NCBI RefSeq assembly: GCF_900111245.1
Contig: NZ_FOGO01000002.1
Location: forward strand, 124,001 to 188,000
Length of the DNA: 64,000 bases
Direction: 5' to 3'
Source: Streptomyces qinglanensis
GTDB lineage: Bacteria > Actinomycetota > Actinomycetes > Streptomycetales > Streptomycetaceae
The position numbers and the translations under genes were made by a program. Positions within the stretch are counted from its first letter, which is position 1; each line of letters opens with the position of its first letter. Shown here one piece after another: positions 1-8,746 of the stretch. The notes under the pieces are model-generated. The model saw only the letters and a list, made by a program, of their open reading frames with translations, made no database searches and was not told the origin of the DNA.

Positions 1-164
1 GAGGGGGTGCGGGACGACCAGGGCACACTCAGGATGAATATCGGCGGGAAGCAGAAGTCGCACGCACCCAGGCCGCACGAGGGAATCGGCGACTTCAACA
101 CCGTCCAGTTTCAATTCGCTGATGCTGCCGACTCCTTGCCGTATTACTGCCCGACGAGGCGGGG

Positions 165-1259
165 TCAGGCTCCGAGCTTTTCCCCCTCCTCGTGCGGGCG
201 GTGGGTCCTGGGTTTGCCGCCCGTGCTGAGGACCGACTGCGCCTGGTTGTCGACGAGGTGCGTGAACAACTGCTGCGCATATCCGAAGACGATGGCCCAG
301 GCGATGATCTGACCCGGCGAGTCCAGGTCGGTCAGACCGGGAATGAACGCACCTCGCATCAGAAGAATCCCCAGGACTGCCGTCAGCGCTCCGGTGGGCA
401 GTTTGAGAAGTGCCAGGGTGAGTGGGACTCCGAACGGCGTAGTGGTGCCTCTCATGCGTCGCAGCGTCACGGTTGCTGCGATGCAGGCCGCTACGAGGCC
501 CACCATCTCGACGGCGAGGTAGTCCGCCGGGCGGGCCGTTTCCGTCACGATCTTCCTGGTCTCCCCGACATGGGCGGGATCCTTCGGGAGGCGTGCCATA
601 TCGAGTGGGCACACTGCCAGGCGGCCCACGCCGGATTGTTCCGGCGTGAAGCACAGTGGCAGCGCGCCGCGGCTGATTCCCCCCAGGACGGCCACGGCGA
701 TCGCGATGGCGGTCAGCCCGAGCATGACCCACCAGACGATGTAGACGAAACTGCGGATCCGCATCTTTTCGTGGATGTTGACCTGTCGGGCCGCGCCCAT
801 GGCGTCGAGAAGAGCTTCACGGGCCTCCTCGTCCAGCCTGTCGCCCTCCGACACCCTCTGGGCGATCTTCTCCACTCTGGTGCGCCGCGGATCGTCGGGG
901 CGGAGGTTCTCGCGCACGAAGGCGAGTGCCCCCGGAAGCATCGGGACTACATCATGCAGTTCTGACAGTCGCAGCAGGATATTGTGTGCGGCGTCGAGGT
1001 GGATCTGCCCCACGATGACATGGGATGCGTTCTTGTATCTGCCCGAGTGGCGTTCTGAAATCCTTTCCTCGGCCAGGCGCAGTTCATCCCGGGCATCTGC
1101 GAGGAGTTTGCCCTTCTTGCTTTCCGGGTCTGCTGCCTCTGCGTCGGCTGCCTCCCTGTCATCCAGAATCGCGCGCAACTCACTGACGCGCGCCCGAATG
1201 CCCTCCCGAAGCTCCCATGAACCCGCTTCGGCCCTGCGGCAACTCAACCAGTCCTTCAT
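165..1259 (-). CDS. Membrane protein of unknown function with N-terminal helical domain and four TM segments
   Basis: I do not recognise a named family. From the ATG at 1259 the protein is 364 aa. Residues 1-165 are hydrophilic, charged and predicted helical (likely coiled coil around 20-75). Four hydrophobic segments follow at about 171-195, 248-266, 278-303 and 316-335. The loop between the first two holds two Cys. The last TM runs into a conserved-looking GYAQQLFTHLVDNQ stretch and a charged tail. The frame stays open upstream to 1529, with an ATG at residue -39, so the start is uncertain; 1259 was chosen because the upstream extension is low-complexity and Arg/Pro rich. A cytoplasmic helical domain joined to a small TM bundle could be a sensor or effector, but nothing in the neighbourhood supports a specific role. 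Confidence 0.6.
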   Translation of the reverse strand: MKDWLSCRRAEAGSWELREGIRARVSELRAILDDREAADAEAADPESKKGKLLADARDELRLAEERISERHSGRYKNASHVIVGQIHLDAAHNILLRLSELHDVVPMLPGALAFVRENLRPDDPRRTRVEKIAQRVSEGDRLDEEAREALLDAMGAARQVNIHEKMRIRSFVYIVWWVMLGLTAIAIAVAVLGGISRGALPLCFTPEQSGVGRLAVCPLDMARLPKDPAHVGETRKIVTETARPADYLAVEMVGLVAACIAATVTLRRMRGTTTPFGVPLTLALLKLPTGALTAVLGILLMRGAFIPGLTDLDSPGQIIAWAIVFGYAQQLFTHLVDNQAQSVLSTGGKPRTHRPHEEGEKLGA

Positions 1260-1656
1260 GGCGCGATTGTGTCGCCCGGGTTCTCCCACCCGTGCACCGA
1301 CACGCTCGTGGCCAGGTGGGCGACGGCATCCGCCCTTTCTCGCTTCTGGACGACGGGTTTCACCCTCTCCTGGCATGCATACGTCCGCAATGCCACCGTA
1401 GAATTCGGAACACGATCGTGGTGGTGCGAAATCGCTCGGCGCGCTGGAGTTCCACACGCGGGCCCGGGCCGCCGCCGTGATCGCGGACTTCGACGCCGGC
1501 AGACGGTGACGGTGGAGGTCATCGGGCATCCGAGGGAGCCGGTCTGCGGGGGTGAGGCTGCGCAGCAGGAGCCTGAGAAGCGGACGATCGCCGGTTCGTC
1601 CCCCCGGCCCCAGCCATCACCGCCCTGAACTGGGACATACAGCCCTGTCGAGGGCA
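1260..1656. other. Intergenic stretch, nothing recognised
   Basis: About 400 bp upstream of the minus-strand membrane-protein gene. It probably holds that gene's promoter, or an N-terminal extension of it (its frame stays open to 1529). No RNA gene, repeat or convincing promoter was seen. Confidence 0.4.
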
Positions 1657-1690
1657 TACGGCCCCGTCGAGGATCTTCGGCGGGGCCGTA
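1657..1690. terminator. Stem-loop between two minus-strand genes
   Basis: A perfect 10-bp GC-rich stem: TACGGCCCCG at 1657-1666 pairs with CGGGGCCGTA at 1681-1690, around a 14-nt loop. It lies about 140 bp past the amidase stop (1832, minus strand) and beyond the 12-bp tandem repeats, so it is the likely end of the amidase transcript. Confidence 0.6.
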
Positions 1691-1710
1691 TTCGGCTTTC
1701 TCACGCCACC

Positions 1711-1782
1711 GGATACGCCACCCGATACGGAGGCCGATACGTCGGCCGATACGTCGGCCGATACGTCGGCCGATACGCCCAC
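1711..1782. repeat. Six 12-bp tandem repeats downstream of the amidase gene
   Basis: Six head-to-tail 12-bp units run from 1711 to 1782. The central three are identical (CGATACGTCGGC at 1735, 1747 and 1759); the outer ones carry 2-4 substitutions. The array lies between the amidase stop and the stem-loop at 1657-1690, so it would sit in the 3' untranslated region of the amidase mRNA. Function unknown. Confidence 0.85.
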
Positions 1783-1831
1783 AGCGTCAGGCCGGCGCCT
1801 GCCCGGGCCCTCCGGTACCGGCCGGGAACTC

Positions 1832-3283
1832 CTACTTCGGTGCCTGGAAGCCGCCGGTCTTCGGCTCGAGCAGTTCGGCCAGGCGCAGCGGGGTGCGGTC
1901 CTCGAACATCGGGCCGACGAGTTGCACCCCCACGGGCAGCCCCTCGGGGGACCGGCCCACGGGTACGGCGGTGGCGGGCAGGCCGGGCATGGTGGGAAGA
2001 CCGGCCCAGACCAACTGGTCGAAGTACGGGTACTCGGCGCCGTCGATGTCGATCCGGCGTTCCCTCGGATCGGGGTTGTGGTCGTGCGGGAACGCGGGAG
2101 TCGGCGTGATGGGACACACCACGGCGTCGAACTCGGCGAAGAACCGGCGCCAGCCGCGGCGGTGCAGCTCGCGGCGGTTGTTCGCCTCGAGCCAGTCACG
2201 GTGGCTGGACACCATGCCGCGCAGCAGCGCGGCATCGAGACTCTGGTCGTCCGCGTTCAGTGCGGCGGCGCGCGTCCGCAACTGCTCGTACTCTTCGACG
2301 GGGAAATGTGCAGCGGAGCCCGAGAACAGCAACTGCCTGTAGAGCATCGCGGCTTCGGTCAGGTCGGGCAGCAGCGGACTGTGCCGTTCGACGCGGGCGC
2401 CGCCGTCGGCAAGCGCGTCGGCCACCCGGTTCACGCCCGCCCGCACAGCGGACCCGGTCGGAATGAACGGATGCTCGTCGAGGACCAGGACCCGGAAGTC
2501 GCGGAGGTGTTCGTGGCGTGCGGGCGGCAGCGTCAGGTGGTACGCCGCACCGGACGTCAGCGGGTCCGGCCCGGCCATGACGTCGAGCAGGAGCGTGAGG
2601 TCGCGAGCAGCGCGCGCCATCGGGCCGACGACGGCGAGGTCGAACTCGACCGGCAGGGCCGGACCGGGCGGCGGGACCATGCCGCGGGTCGCCGCCAGCC
2701 CGAGTGTCGGCTTGTGCGCGTAGATGCCGCAGAAGTGCGCGGGGGTGCGCAGCGAACCGGCGAGGTCGGAGCCGATGGACAGCGCGCCGAATCCGGAGGC
2801 CAGGGCCGCCGCCGAGCCGCCGGAGGACCCGCCCGACGTACGACGGTGGTCCCACGGGTTGTTGGTGGTGCCGTAGATCTCGTTGAAGCTCTGTATGTCC
2901 TGCAGCCCCAAGGGCACGTTGGTCTTGCCGAGCACCACCGCGCCTGCGGCCTTGAGCCGCGCCACCTGCACGGCGTCCTCGGACGGCACATGGTCCCGGT
3001 GTTGCGGCATACCCCAGGTCGTGGGCAGCCCGGCGATGTCGTAGGACTCCTTGACCGTCACCGGAATGCCCAGCAGCGGCCGGTCCGCACCGCGGGCGCG
3101 GGCCTGGTCGGCACCGCGCGCGGCGGCCCGTGCACGCGCGAAGTCCGGCACACAGATCGCGTTGATCGCATCGTCGTCCCGTTCGACACGGGCGATCGCT
3201 TCGTCGGTCAGCTCCGCCGAGGTCACTTCACCGGCACGCAAGGCAGCCGAGAGTTGTCCGGCTGTCCGAAAATTCCACTCCAT
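1832..3283 (-). CDS. Amidase (amidase signature family)
   Basis: A 483-aa amidase-signature hydrolase that cleaves C-N amide bonds; the substrate cannot be told from sequence. The Ser-cisSer-Lys triad is readable: Lys78 in GIPVTVKES, cis-Ser153 in the GGSSGGSAAA motif, and nucleophile Ser177 in GSDLAGSLR. The spacings (75 and 24 residues) match fatty-acid amide hydrolase. The frame is open upstream to 3586, but that extension is low-complexity and overlaps the next gene's terminator. MEWNFRTAGQLSAALRAGEVTS is the usual family N-terminus, so ATG 3283 is taken. It is not part of a gatCAB set (no GatB or GatC nearby), so a free-standing amidase is more likely than Glu-tRNA amidotransferase. Confidence 0.9.
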   Translation of the reverse strand: MEWNFRTAGQLSAALRAGEVTSAELTDEAIARVERDDDAINAICVPDFARARAAARGADQARARGADRPLLGIPVTVKESYDIAGLPTTWGMPQHRDHVPSEDAVQVARLKAAGAVVLGKTNVPLGLQDIQSFNEIYGTTNNPWDHRRTSGGSSGGSAAALASGFGALSIGSDLAGSLRTPAHFCGIYAHKPTLGLAATRGMVPPPGPALPVEFDLAVVGPMARAARDLTLLLDVMAGPDPLTSGAAYHLTLPPARHEHLRDFRVLVLDEHPFIPTGSAVRAGVNRVADALADGGARVERHSPLLPDLTEAAMLYRQLLFSGSAAHFPVEEYEQLRTRAAALNADDQSLDAALLRGMVSSHRDWLEANNRRELHRRGWRRFFAEFDAVVCPITPTPAFPHDHNPDPRERRIDIDGAEYPYFDQLVWAGLPTMPGLPATAVPVGRSPEGLPVGVQLVGPMFEDRTPLRLAELLEPKTGGFQAPK

Positions 3284-3480
3284 GAGCGGGACCGTACGAG
3301 TCTGTGGACAAGGGCACGAAATGCCGCTTCGCACAACGGGGACGGACGAGTTCCTCGTGCTGTGCGGCGAGCCCGACCGCGGAAGTCGGCGGGAGGTCGC
3401 CGATTCGTCCCCGGCCTCCCCGGCCTCCCCGGCTGCCCCCGCGCTGACCAGGGAATCAGCTGAACAGGGAATCAGGAGCA

Positions 3481-3515
3481 CACGGCCCCCGCCGACAGTC
3501 CGCGGCGGGGCTGTG
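3481..3515. terminator. GC-rich stem-loop downstream of the MBL-fold gene
   Basis: CACGGCCCCCGCCG (3481-3494) can pair with CGGCGGGGCTGTG (3503-3515) with one bulge, around an 8-nt loop. It lies about 40 bp past the stop of the minus-strand MBL-fold hydrolase. There is no T-run, which is usual in Streptomyces. Confidence 0.65.
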
Positions 3516-3551
3516 CGCGTATCGGCCCGTCCGGTGATCCGCGTACAGGGA

Positions 3552-4322
3552 CTAGCCGACCGGGAAAGTGGCGCCGGGTGCGGCATGGTCGACCGGGCCG
3601 GCGAACCGGGCCGAGGCGCGGGTCACCGCCTCCTGCGGGGTGAGGGACCGGCCGACATGGGTGACGATCAGCCGCGCTGCCCGGGCCGCGGTGGCCGCGT
3701 CACCGGCGTCTTCGGGCGTGTGGTGCACCTGCGGGCCCTCGGTCGGCGCCTGGGTGCTGTCGGCCTCGCACAGCAGCACGTCGCATCCCGCGGCCAGTTC
3801 CGCGAGGTTCGCGCAGGGCGCGGTGTCCCCGGAGTAGACCAGCGTCCGGCCCTCGGCCTCGATGCGCACGGCGAAAGCCGGGATCCCGTGCTCCACAGTA
3901 CGGCTGGTCATGGTGAGGGCGCCGACCCGCGCCCGGTGCCCGTCATCCAGCTCGTGGACGGCGAAGGCGGACTCGACCGGGCTGCGGTTCGCGCTGTTGG
4001 TGAGGAAGTGGGCCAGCCGGTCGGCGATCCCTGGCGGCCCGTACAGGGGGATGGGAACGGCAAGCCGGACATCCGCGAACAGCGCCGCGTAATAGGCGGT
4101 GAGCAGGTCCGCGCTGTGATCCGCATGCAGGTGCGAGATCCAGATCGCGTCCACCTCGTCGAGCCGGACGTGACGCTGCAGCTGTGCCAGCGTCCCGCTG
4201 CCCGCATCCATCCAGACGCGCGTGCCGCCGCCGGACACCAGGTAGCCGGAGCACGCGTTGTCGACGCTCGCGTAGGGCGTGGCGGATCCCAGGACGGTGA
4301 GGCGGAGGACATCGTTCGTCAC
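3552..4322 (-). CDS. MBL-fold metallo-hydrolase
   Basis: A 256-aa metallo-beta-lactamase-fold enzyme. The metal-binding signature HLHADH occupies residues 64-69. A second ligand region reads LVYSGDTAPC near residue 163, and LIVTHVG near the C-terminus supplies a further His. The N-terminus LRLTVLGSATPYASVDNACSGYLV resembles the RNase Z/ElaC-like and YycJ-like hydrolases. It lacks the long exosite arm of true RNase Z, so a phosphodiesterase or lactonase of unknown substrate is the safe call. Translation appears to start at GTG 4322 with no Shine-Dalgarno sequence. A TATAGA-like hexamer lies about 10 nt upstream on the minus strand, so a leaderless transcript is possible. Confidence 0.9.
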   Translation of the reverse strand: MTNDVLRLTVLGSATPYASVDNACSGYLVSGGGTRVWMDAGSGTLAQLQRHVRLDEVDAIWISHLHADHSADLLTAYYAALFADVRLAVPIPLYGPPGIADRLAHFLTNSANRSPVESAFAVHELDDGHRARVGALTMTSRTVEHGIPAFAVRIEAEGRTLVYSGDTAPCANLAELAAGCDVLLCEADSTQAPTEGPQVHHTPEDAGDAATAARAARLIVTHVGRSLTPQEAVTRASARFAGPVDHAAPGATFPVG

Positions 4323-4407
4323 CGCAGGAGTCTATAGAACACCTGATCCATGAGTATCGGCATTTCGGCCGGTGCCGGGGACCGGCGGATCCGGGGTCAG
4401 GACGGGG

Positions 4408-5844
4408 TCAGGACGGGGTTGCGGCGTGGGCCGGGGCACGGTCCCGGCCGCCCGGGTGGCGGTGGCGCCAGAGCCAGAAGACGGTGCAGGAGACCAGCGC
4501 CCAGGTGGCGAGGACCAGATAGGGCTGGACGAGCTGGTGGCCGGCGAAGTAGACGGCGGTGTGCTGGGCGTTCACCGAGGCACCGGGCGGCAGCCAGCGA
4601 CCGATCTCGCCGAGTGCGGAGGGCAGCAGCGGCCAGGAGACCGCACCGCCGGACGAGGGGTTGCCCAGCAGCACCATCACGCCCCAGGTCGGCAGCATCG
4701 CCCAGCGGCCGATCAGGGCGTTGAACATGGTGAAGACCATCCCGCTGGTGAACATCGTCAGCGCCAGGATCAGCCAGGAGTGGACGAACGGGAGGTCCAG
4801 CGCACCGAGTCCCCAGTCGACCACGGCGGCGATGACGAATCCGCCGAGGAGGGCGTAGGCGGCGGTGTAGGCGATGCGCTCGAGCGGGTCGAGGGCGCGG
4901 GCGTGGACGCTGAGCTGGATGGCGCCGACGAAGCCGATGACGACGGCGGCGAGCGAGATGTAGAAGATCGCCAGACCGCGCGGGTCGCCTGCGTTCAGCG
5001 GTTTGAGGTCGCGCACCTGTACGGGGACGCCGAGCGCTCTGCCGACCTTCGGTCCGGCCGTGCCGAGCAGTTCGGCCACCGAGGCGCCGGACGCGCTCGA
5101 CACGTCCAGCTCGACGCCCTTCGGCTGCTCCACTCGCATGATCGCGAAGACCTGCTGGGCCTCGACCGCGTGCTCCGCAGCCGCCTGGTTGCCGTAGTGG
5201 CGCAGCTCCAGCGAGGAACCCAGCGCCTTCTCCATGCCCTGGACGAACGAGGCGCGGTCCCGGTGGCCCTCCGGCTCGCCCACGACCGCGACGGGTACGT
5301 GGTGCGGGGTGGGGTTGGCCATCGCGTACGTGTACGACCCGGCGAAGAGACCGGCGGCCGCGGCGACGATCAGCACCAGCACGGTGGCGGGGAGGAAGGG
5401 CGAGTCCTTGAAGTCCCGCCACATCCGGGCGGAGGCGCGCCGCGTGCCGCCGTGCCTGCCCTGCCGACCACGACCGTGCTGGTGCTGATCGTCGTCGCTC
5501 CGGCCTTCCTCCCGGTGCTGCGGGTCCTGCTGGTGCTGCCGGTGCTGCCCGCTCTGCCCGTTCCCCTCGCCGTCCCGGTGCGGCCCGCTCTGCCCGTTCC
5601 CCTCGCCGTCCCGGTGCTGCCCGCTCTGCCCGTTCCCCTCGCCGTCCCGGTGCTGCCCGCTCTGCCCGTTCCCCTCGCCGTCCCGGTCCTGACCGTTCTC
5701 CCCGGCTCCCTGGCCGTCCCGGTCCTGACCGCCGCGCTCGCTCTCTCGGCGCTGCTTGCCGCCGCCCTGCTCGCCGAAGGGGTGGCGGGGCCGGTCGGGG
5801 CTGGGGTCCGCGCGGTGCTCGGACCGCTCGGGTTCCTCGCTCAT
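4408..5844 (-). CDS. YhgE/ABC-2-type membrane protein with repetitive hydrophilic N-terminus
   Basis: A 478-aa membrane protein. Residues 1-140 are hydrophilic and cytoplasmic, with about four copies of a 12-residue unit (RDGEGNGQSGQH-like) between 53 and 100, encoded by 36-bp DNA repeats. A first TM follows (about 152-170). Then comes an external domain of roughly 110 residues, including a VPVAVVGEPEGHRDRASFVQGMEKAL segment typical of the large loop of YhgE/Pip and DUF3533-type ABC-2 permeases. Five more hydrophobic segments fill the C-terminal half. No ATPase gene is adjacent, as is usual for the YhgE group. Role unknown; an export or envelope function is inferred from the fold only. Confidence 0.8.
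   Translation of the reverse strand: MSEEPERSEHRADPSPDRPRHPFGEQGGGKQRRESERGGQDRDGQGAGENGQDRDGEGNGQSGQHRDGEGNGQSGQHRDGEGNGQSGPHRDGEGNGQSGQHRQHQQDPQHREEGRSDDDQHQHGRGRQGRHGGTRRASARMWRDFKDSPFLPATVLVLIVAAAAGLFAGSYTYAMANPTPHHVPVAVVGEPEGHRDRASFVQGMEKALGSSLELRHYGNQAAAEHAVEAQQVFAIMRVEQPKGVELDVSSASGASVAELLGTAGPKVGRALGVPVQVRDLKPLNAGDPRGLAIFYISLAAVVIGFVGAIQLSVHARALDPLERIAYTAAYALLGGFVIAAVVDWGLGALDLPFVHSWLILALTMFTSGMVFTMFNALIGRWAMLPTWGVMVLLGNPSSGGAVSWPLLPSALGEIGRWLPPGASVNAQHTAVYFAGHQLVQPYLVLATWALVSCTVFWLWRHRHPGGRDRAPAHAATPS
5549..5694. repeat. Four 36-bp in-frame tandem repeats
   Basis: The unit containing CTGCCCGTTCCCCTCGCCGT recurs at a 36-bp period (copies start near 5551, 5587, 5623 and 5659) with only 1-3 differences. 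It lies inside the N-terminal coding region of the membrane protein at 4408-5844. Each copy encodes 12 residues, so copy-number change would keep the frame. Confidence 0.9.
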
Positions 5845-5971
5845 GTCTGCACACTATGCGGACACAAGGGGCATTCCACCGCTTCCACCTCGCGGCGACC
5901 CCGACCGTGCGGCTCCGCCCGGTTCCTCTGGCGCCGGGCGGAGCCGGTCCCCGCCGATGTCCGCCGATCCG

Positions 5972-6964
5972 CTATGCGCCCGCAGGCGGCCGGGGGTCCG
6001 CGCGTGCCGCCGCTGTGTCCGGGTCGGACCGTCCGTCCGAGGCGGACCGTCCGTCCGAGGCGGACCGGGTGGCGGGGGCGGACCGGGGCTCGGCGTCGGC
6101 TCGGGCGTCCGGTTCCGGCCGGGCACCGGCGCGGGCGCGGCGGCGTGCGTGTGCCGTACGTACGCCGCGTGCGGCACCCACCGCGCCCAGCACCAGCAGC
6201 AGCGCGCCCACCAGCACGCTGTCGGGCACGGCGTCGCCCACCCGGCGGGCCCAGTTCTCCGCGGCGAAGGCGCCGTCCACGTCCGAGAGGCCGGGCAGGC
6301 CCGACGCACCGTCGAAGGCGAGGAAGAGGACTCCGAGGAGAACGAAGAAGAACCCGGAGAGGAGCGAGGTGCTGTGCAGCCGGAAGCGCCCGCCGACGAC
6401 CAGTTCCCTGCCGCGCAGCCACCGGCGCCGCCCCAGGTCGAACCGCTCCCACAGCAGCGCGAGCACGAACAGCGGTACGGCCATGCCCAGGGCGTACACG
6501 GCCAGCAGCACGCCTCCGTAGACGGGGTTGCCGTGCACGGCCGCCACCGTCAGGACGCTGCCGAGGATGGGGCCGGCGCAGAACCCGGCCAGGCCGTACA
6601 CAGCCCCCAGCGCGTACACGGAGAGCGCTGTCGTGGGCCGGATGCGGCCCGACATCTCCTGCAACCGGCGCGGGGCGAAGCCGAGACCGATCACCTGGGC
6701 GACTCCGAGAGCGATGATCAGCCAGCCGCCCACCGAGACCAGCAGGTCCCGGTGGCCGTAGAAGAGCCGGCCGGCGAACGCGCCGGCCGCGCCCAGCGGG
6801 ACCAGCGTCGTGGCCAGTCCGAGGTAGAAGATGCCGGTACGGGCCGTCAGCCGACCGGCCGAGTCGATCGAGTAGGCGAAGAACGCGGGCAGCAGCAACG
6901 CGCTGCACGGGCTGAGCAGGGCGAGGAGGCCGCCGAGGAAGGCGGCCAGGTATCCGACGTCCAT
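5972..6964 (-). CDS. CcdA/DsbD-type thiol-disulfide transmembrane electron carrier
   Basis: A 330-aa polytopic membrane protein that carries reducing equivalents from cytoplasmic thioredoxin across the membrane to extracytoplasmic thiol proteins. Cys20 in LLSPCSALLLP and Cys129 in LAGFCAGPILG are the conserved redox pair of the CcdA family. About six TM segments occupy residues 5-260. The last ~70 residues are a charged, Ala/Arg-rich low-complexity tail not usual for CcdA (typically 230-290 aa). ATG 6964 is 7 nt past the stop of the upstream thioredoxin-like gene, so the two are one transcription unit. The frame extends further upstream but would overlap that gene, so the short start is preferred. 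Confidence 0.92.
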   Translation of the reverse strand: MDVGYLAAFLGGLLALLSPCSALLLPAFFAYSIDSAGRLTARTGIFYLGLATTLVPLGAAGAFAGRLFYGHRDLLVSVGGWLIIALGVAQVIGLGFAPRRLQEMSGRIRPTTALSVYALGAVYGLAGFCAGPILGSVLTVAAVHGNPVYGGVLLAVYALGMAVPLFVLALLWERFDLGRRRWLRGRELVVGGRFRLHSTSLLSGFFFVLLGVLFLAFDGASGLPGLSDVDGAFAAENWARRVGDAVPDSVLVGALLLVLGAVGAARGVRTAHARRRARAGARPEPDARADAEPRSAPATRSASDGRSASDGRSDPDTAAARADPRPPAGA

Positions 6965-6971
6965 CAGTTCA

Positions 6972-8060
6972 TCAGTCCTGATCCCCGCGCGAGCCCGACT
7001 TCCCGTCGGACTTCCCGTCGGACGACTGGCCGGACGACTGGCCGGACGACTCACCGGACGCGTCATCCGGCCGCTTCCCGGACTTCTCCGCTGCCGCCGC
7101 CGCGCGTTCGATCGCGTCGGTGAACACCTCGTCCGGCTGCGCCCCCGCGATCGGCCGACCGTTGACGAGGAAGGCCGGGGTGGCCGCGGCGCCCAGTCCG
7201 TACGCCTCGGTGCGGTCCTTCTCCAGCAGCTTCCTGGCAGCCTCGCTCGCACGGTCGCGGTCGAAGCGGTCGAGGTCCGGCACACCTGCCTGCTCGGCGA
7301 GCTCTCGCAGGTGCCCGTCCTCGAAGGAGCTCTTCTCGTTGCCCTTGTCTGCGTAGACGGCGTCGTAGAACTGCCAGAACCGGCCCTGCCGGCCCGCCGC
7401 GTACCCGGCGAGTGCGGCGCGCTCGGAGCCCTCGCCGAAGACGGGGAAGTTGCGCCATTCGATGCGCAGCAGCCCCTTGTCCACGTACTTCCGGACCAGC
7501 TTCGGCTCGGTGTCCCGTGCGAACTTGCCGCAGAACGAGCAGCCGAAGTCGGCGTACTCGATCAGTACGACGGGGGCGTCCTCGGCGCCTCGCGCGAACG
7601 GGTCGTCCGCGGTGCGGCGGGCCAGCTTCAACAGCGCCGGGTCTCCGGCCGCGGTGTTGTCGGAGCGCTCCTCGGCGGTGGCGTTGCCGGAGTCGCCTCC
7701 CGCGCGCGGACCGGTGGAGTCCCCGCCCACGGCGTACTGCGACAGCCAGCCCGCCAGGAGCGCCGCGACGGCGACGAGTGCGCCGATGACGACGCCCTTG
7801 CGGGAGCGGGCCGGCGCCGGGGCCTTCGGAGCCGGCTTCGCCCCCGCCTTCGGCTTCGCCCCCGCCTTCGGCTTTGCCCCCGCCTTCGACTTCGCCCCCG
7901 ATTTCGGCCTCGGCTCGGGCTTCGGGGACGGCTTCGGCTCGGACTTCGGGCCCGGCTTCGGATCCGGCTTCGGGGAGGCGGCGGCCTCGCCCTTCGGGGG
8001 CCCGGACGGCTCGGACGGCCCGGACGGCTCGGTGGGGCTGCTGGGGTCGGTCGGGGGCAT
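6972..8060 (-). CDS. Membrane-anchored DsbA-like thioredoxin domain protein
   Basis: A 362-aa protein. Residues 1-86 are a cytoplasmic Pro/Lys/Ala-rich tail with GAKPKA-type repeats. A single TM anchor lies at about 89-107, followed by a DsbA-fold domain (about 160-335) facing outward. The active site C174-S-F-C177 and the cis-Pro loop ATPAFLVNG are intact. DsbA-family thioredoxins oxidise or isomerise disulfides in exported proteins. Immediate coupling to CcdA suggests this one is kept reduced. Start ATG 8060 is fixed by a CAGGAGAC ribosome site; an upstream in-frame start at 8153 lacks one. The C-terminus ends in SGQSSGQSSDGKSDGK-like repeats. The 18-bp DNA repeats in the tail are visible at about 7835-7890. 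Confidence 0.92.
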   Translation of the reverse strand: MPPTDPSSPTEPSGPSEPSGPPKGEAAASPKPDPKPGPKSEPKPSPKPEPRPKSGAKSKAGAKPKAGAKPKAGAKPAPKAPAPARSRKGVVIGALVAVAALLAGWLSQYAVGGDSTGPRAGGDSGNATAEERSDNTAAGDPALLKLARRTADDPFARGAEDAPVVLIEYADFGCSFCGKFARDTEPKLVRKYVDKGLLRIEWRNFPVFGEGSERAALAGYAAGRQGRFWQFYDAVYADKGNEKSSFEDGHLRELAEQAGVPDLDRFDRDRASEAARKLLEKDRTEAYGLGAAATPAFLVNGRPIAGAQPDEVFTDAIERAAAAAEKSGKRPDDASGESSGQSSGQSSDGKSDGKSGSRGDQD

Positions 8061-8170
8061 GCGAACGTCTCCTGTCGCGAATGCGGAATGCGGTGGTCCG
8101 GAACTCGGCGCGGGAAACGTGCGCGTCCGCTCCGTGCGGACGCGCGGGGACACCGCGCCGAGGGGCGCGG

Positions 8171-8668
8171 CTACACGCGCAGGACGGAGAGTTCGACAGG
8201 GGTGGGGGGCGGTATCGGCGCGGGACCGCGCACGGGCGGTCTGGCGTGCGCCGCGCCGATCGCGCTGTGCGACTGCGGGATGAGGCAGACCGGGAGCGCC
8301 AGGGACAGGAGTTGCCGACTGCCGACAGGCGCCGCCGGAAGCGCACCGCCGCCGCCCTTCGAGCGGTGACAGTGGTGCGGATCCGCGTCGTCGGAGGCGG
8401 AGACCACGCGGTCGCCGGAGCCGGCGGACGGCGCCGCGGCGTACCGCACAGCCTCAGCCGCGTACGGCACTTCCGGGCCGGCGGTGTACGGGGCGGCCAC
8501 CGCGGTCCGGGCCGCCTGGAGAGCTTGCCCGGTGCCGGATTCGGCCCCGGCGGGCTGCGCACCGCGCGCGCCCGCGAGCTGCACGGTCCCGCACAGTGCC
8601 AGCAGCAGCGTCACGAGGACGGCGGCGGCCCGCCCCGTGCCTCGTACCGTCCGTGCGCCACCGTGCAT
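8171..8668 (-). CDS. Putative signal-anchored small protein with HHCH motif, upstream of the thiol-redox pair
   Basis: A 165-aa product. It has a basic N-terminus and one hydrophobic segment (about 14-33, signal peptide or anchor), then an Ala-rich low-complexity stretch. A short HHCH motif sits at residues 98-101 (inside DPHHCHRSKG), and a second moderately hydrophobic stretch with one Cys lies near 128. I recognise no family. It lies 110 bp upstream of the DsbA-like gene on the same strand, so it may lead that operon. The His/Cys cluster could bind metal, but this is only a guess from four residues. No clear ribosome site is seen before the ATG; it may be wrongly called. Confidence 0.5.
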   Translation of the reverse strand: MHGGARTVRGTGRAAAVLVTLLLALCGTVQLAGARGAQPAGAESGTGQALQAARTAVAAPYTAGPEVPYAAEAVRYAAAPSAGSGDRVVSASDDADPHHCHRSKGGGGALPAAPVGSRQLLSLALPVCLIPQSHSAIGAAHARPPVRGPAPIPPPTPVELSVLRV

Positions 8669-8746
8669 GCGGCCAGCCTAACGGGGCGCGGTCGCCCCGC
8701 CGGTCACCCCGGAGGGCGGCACATGGGCCGCGGCAACGCCTCCGCT

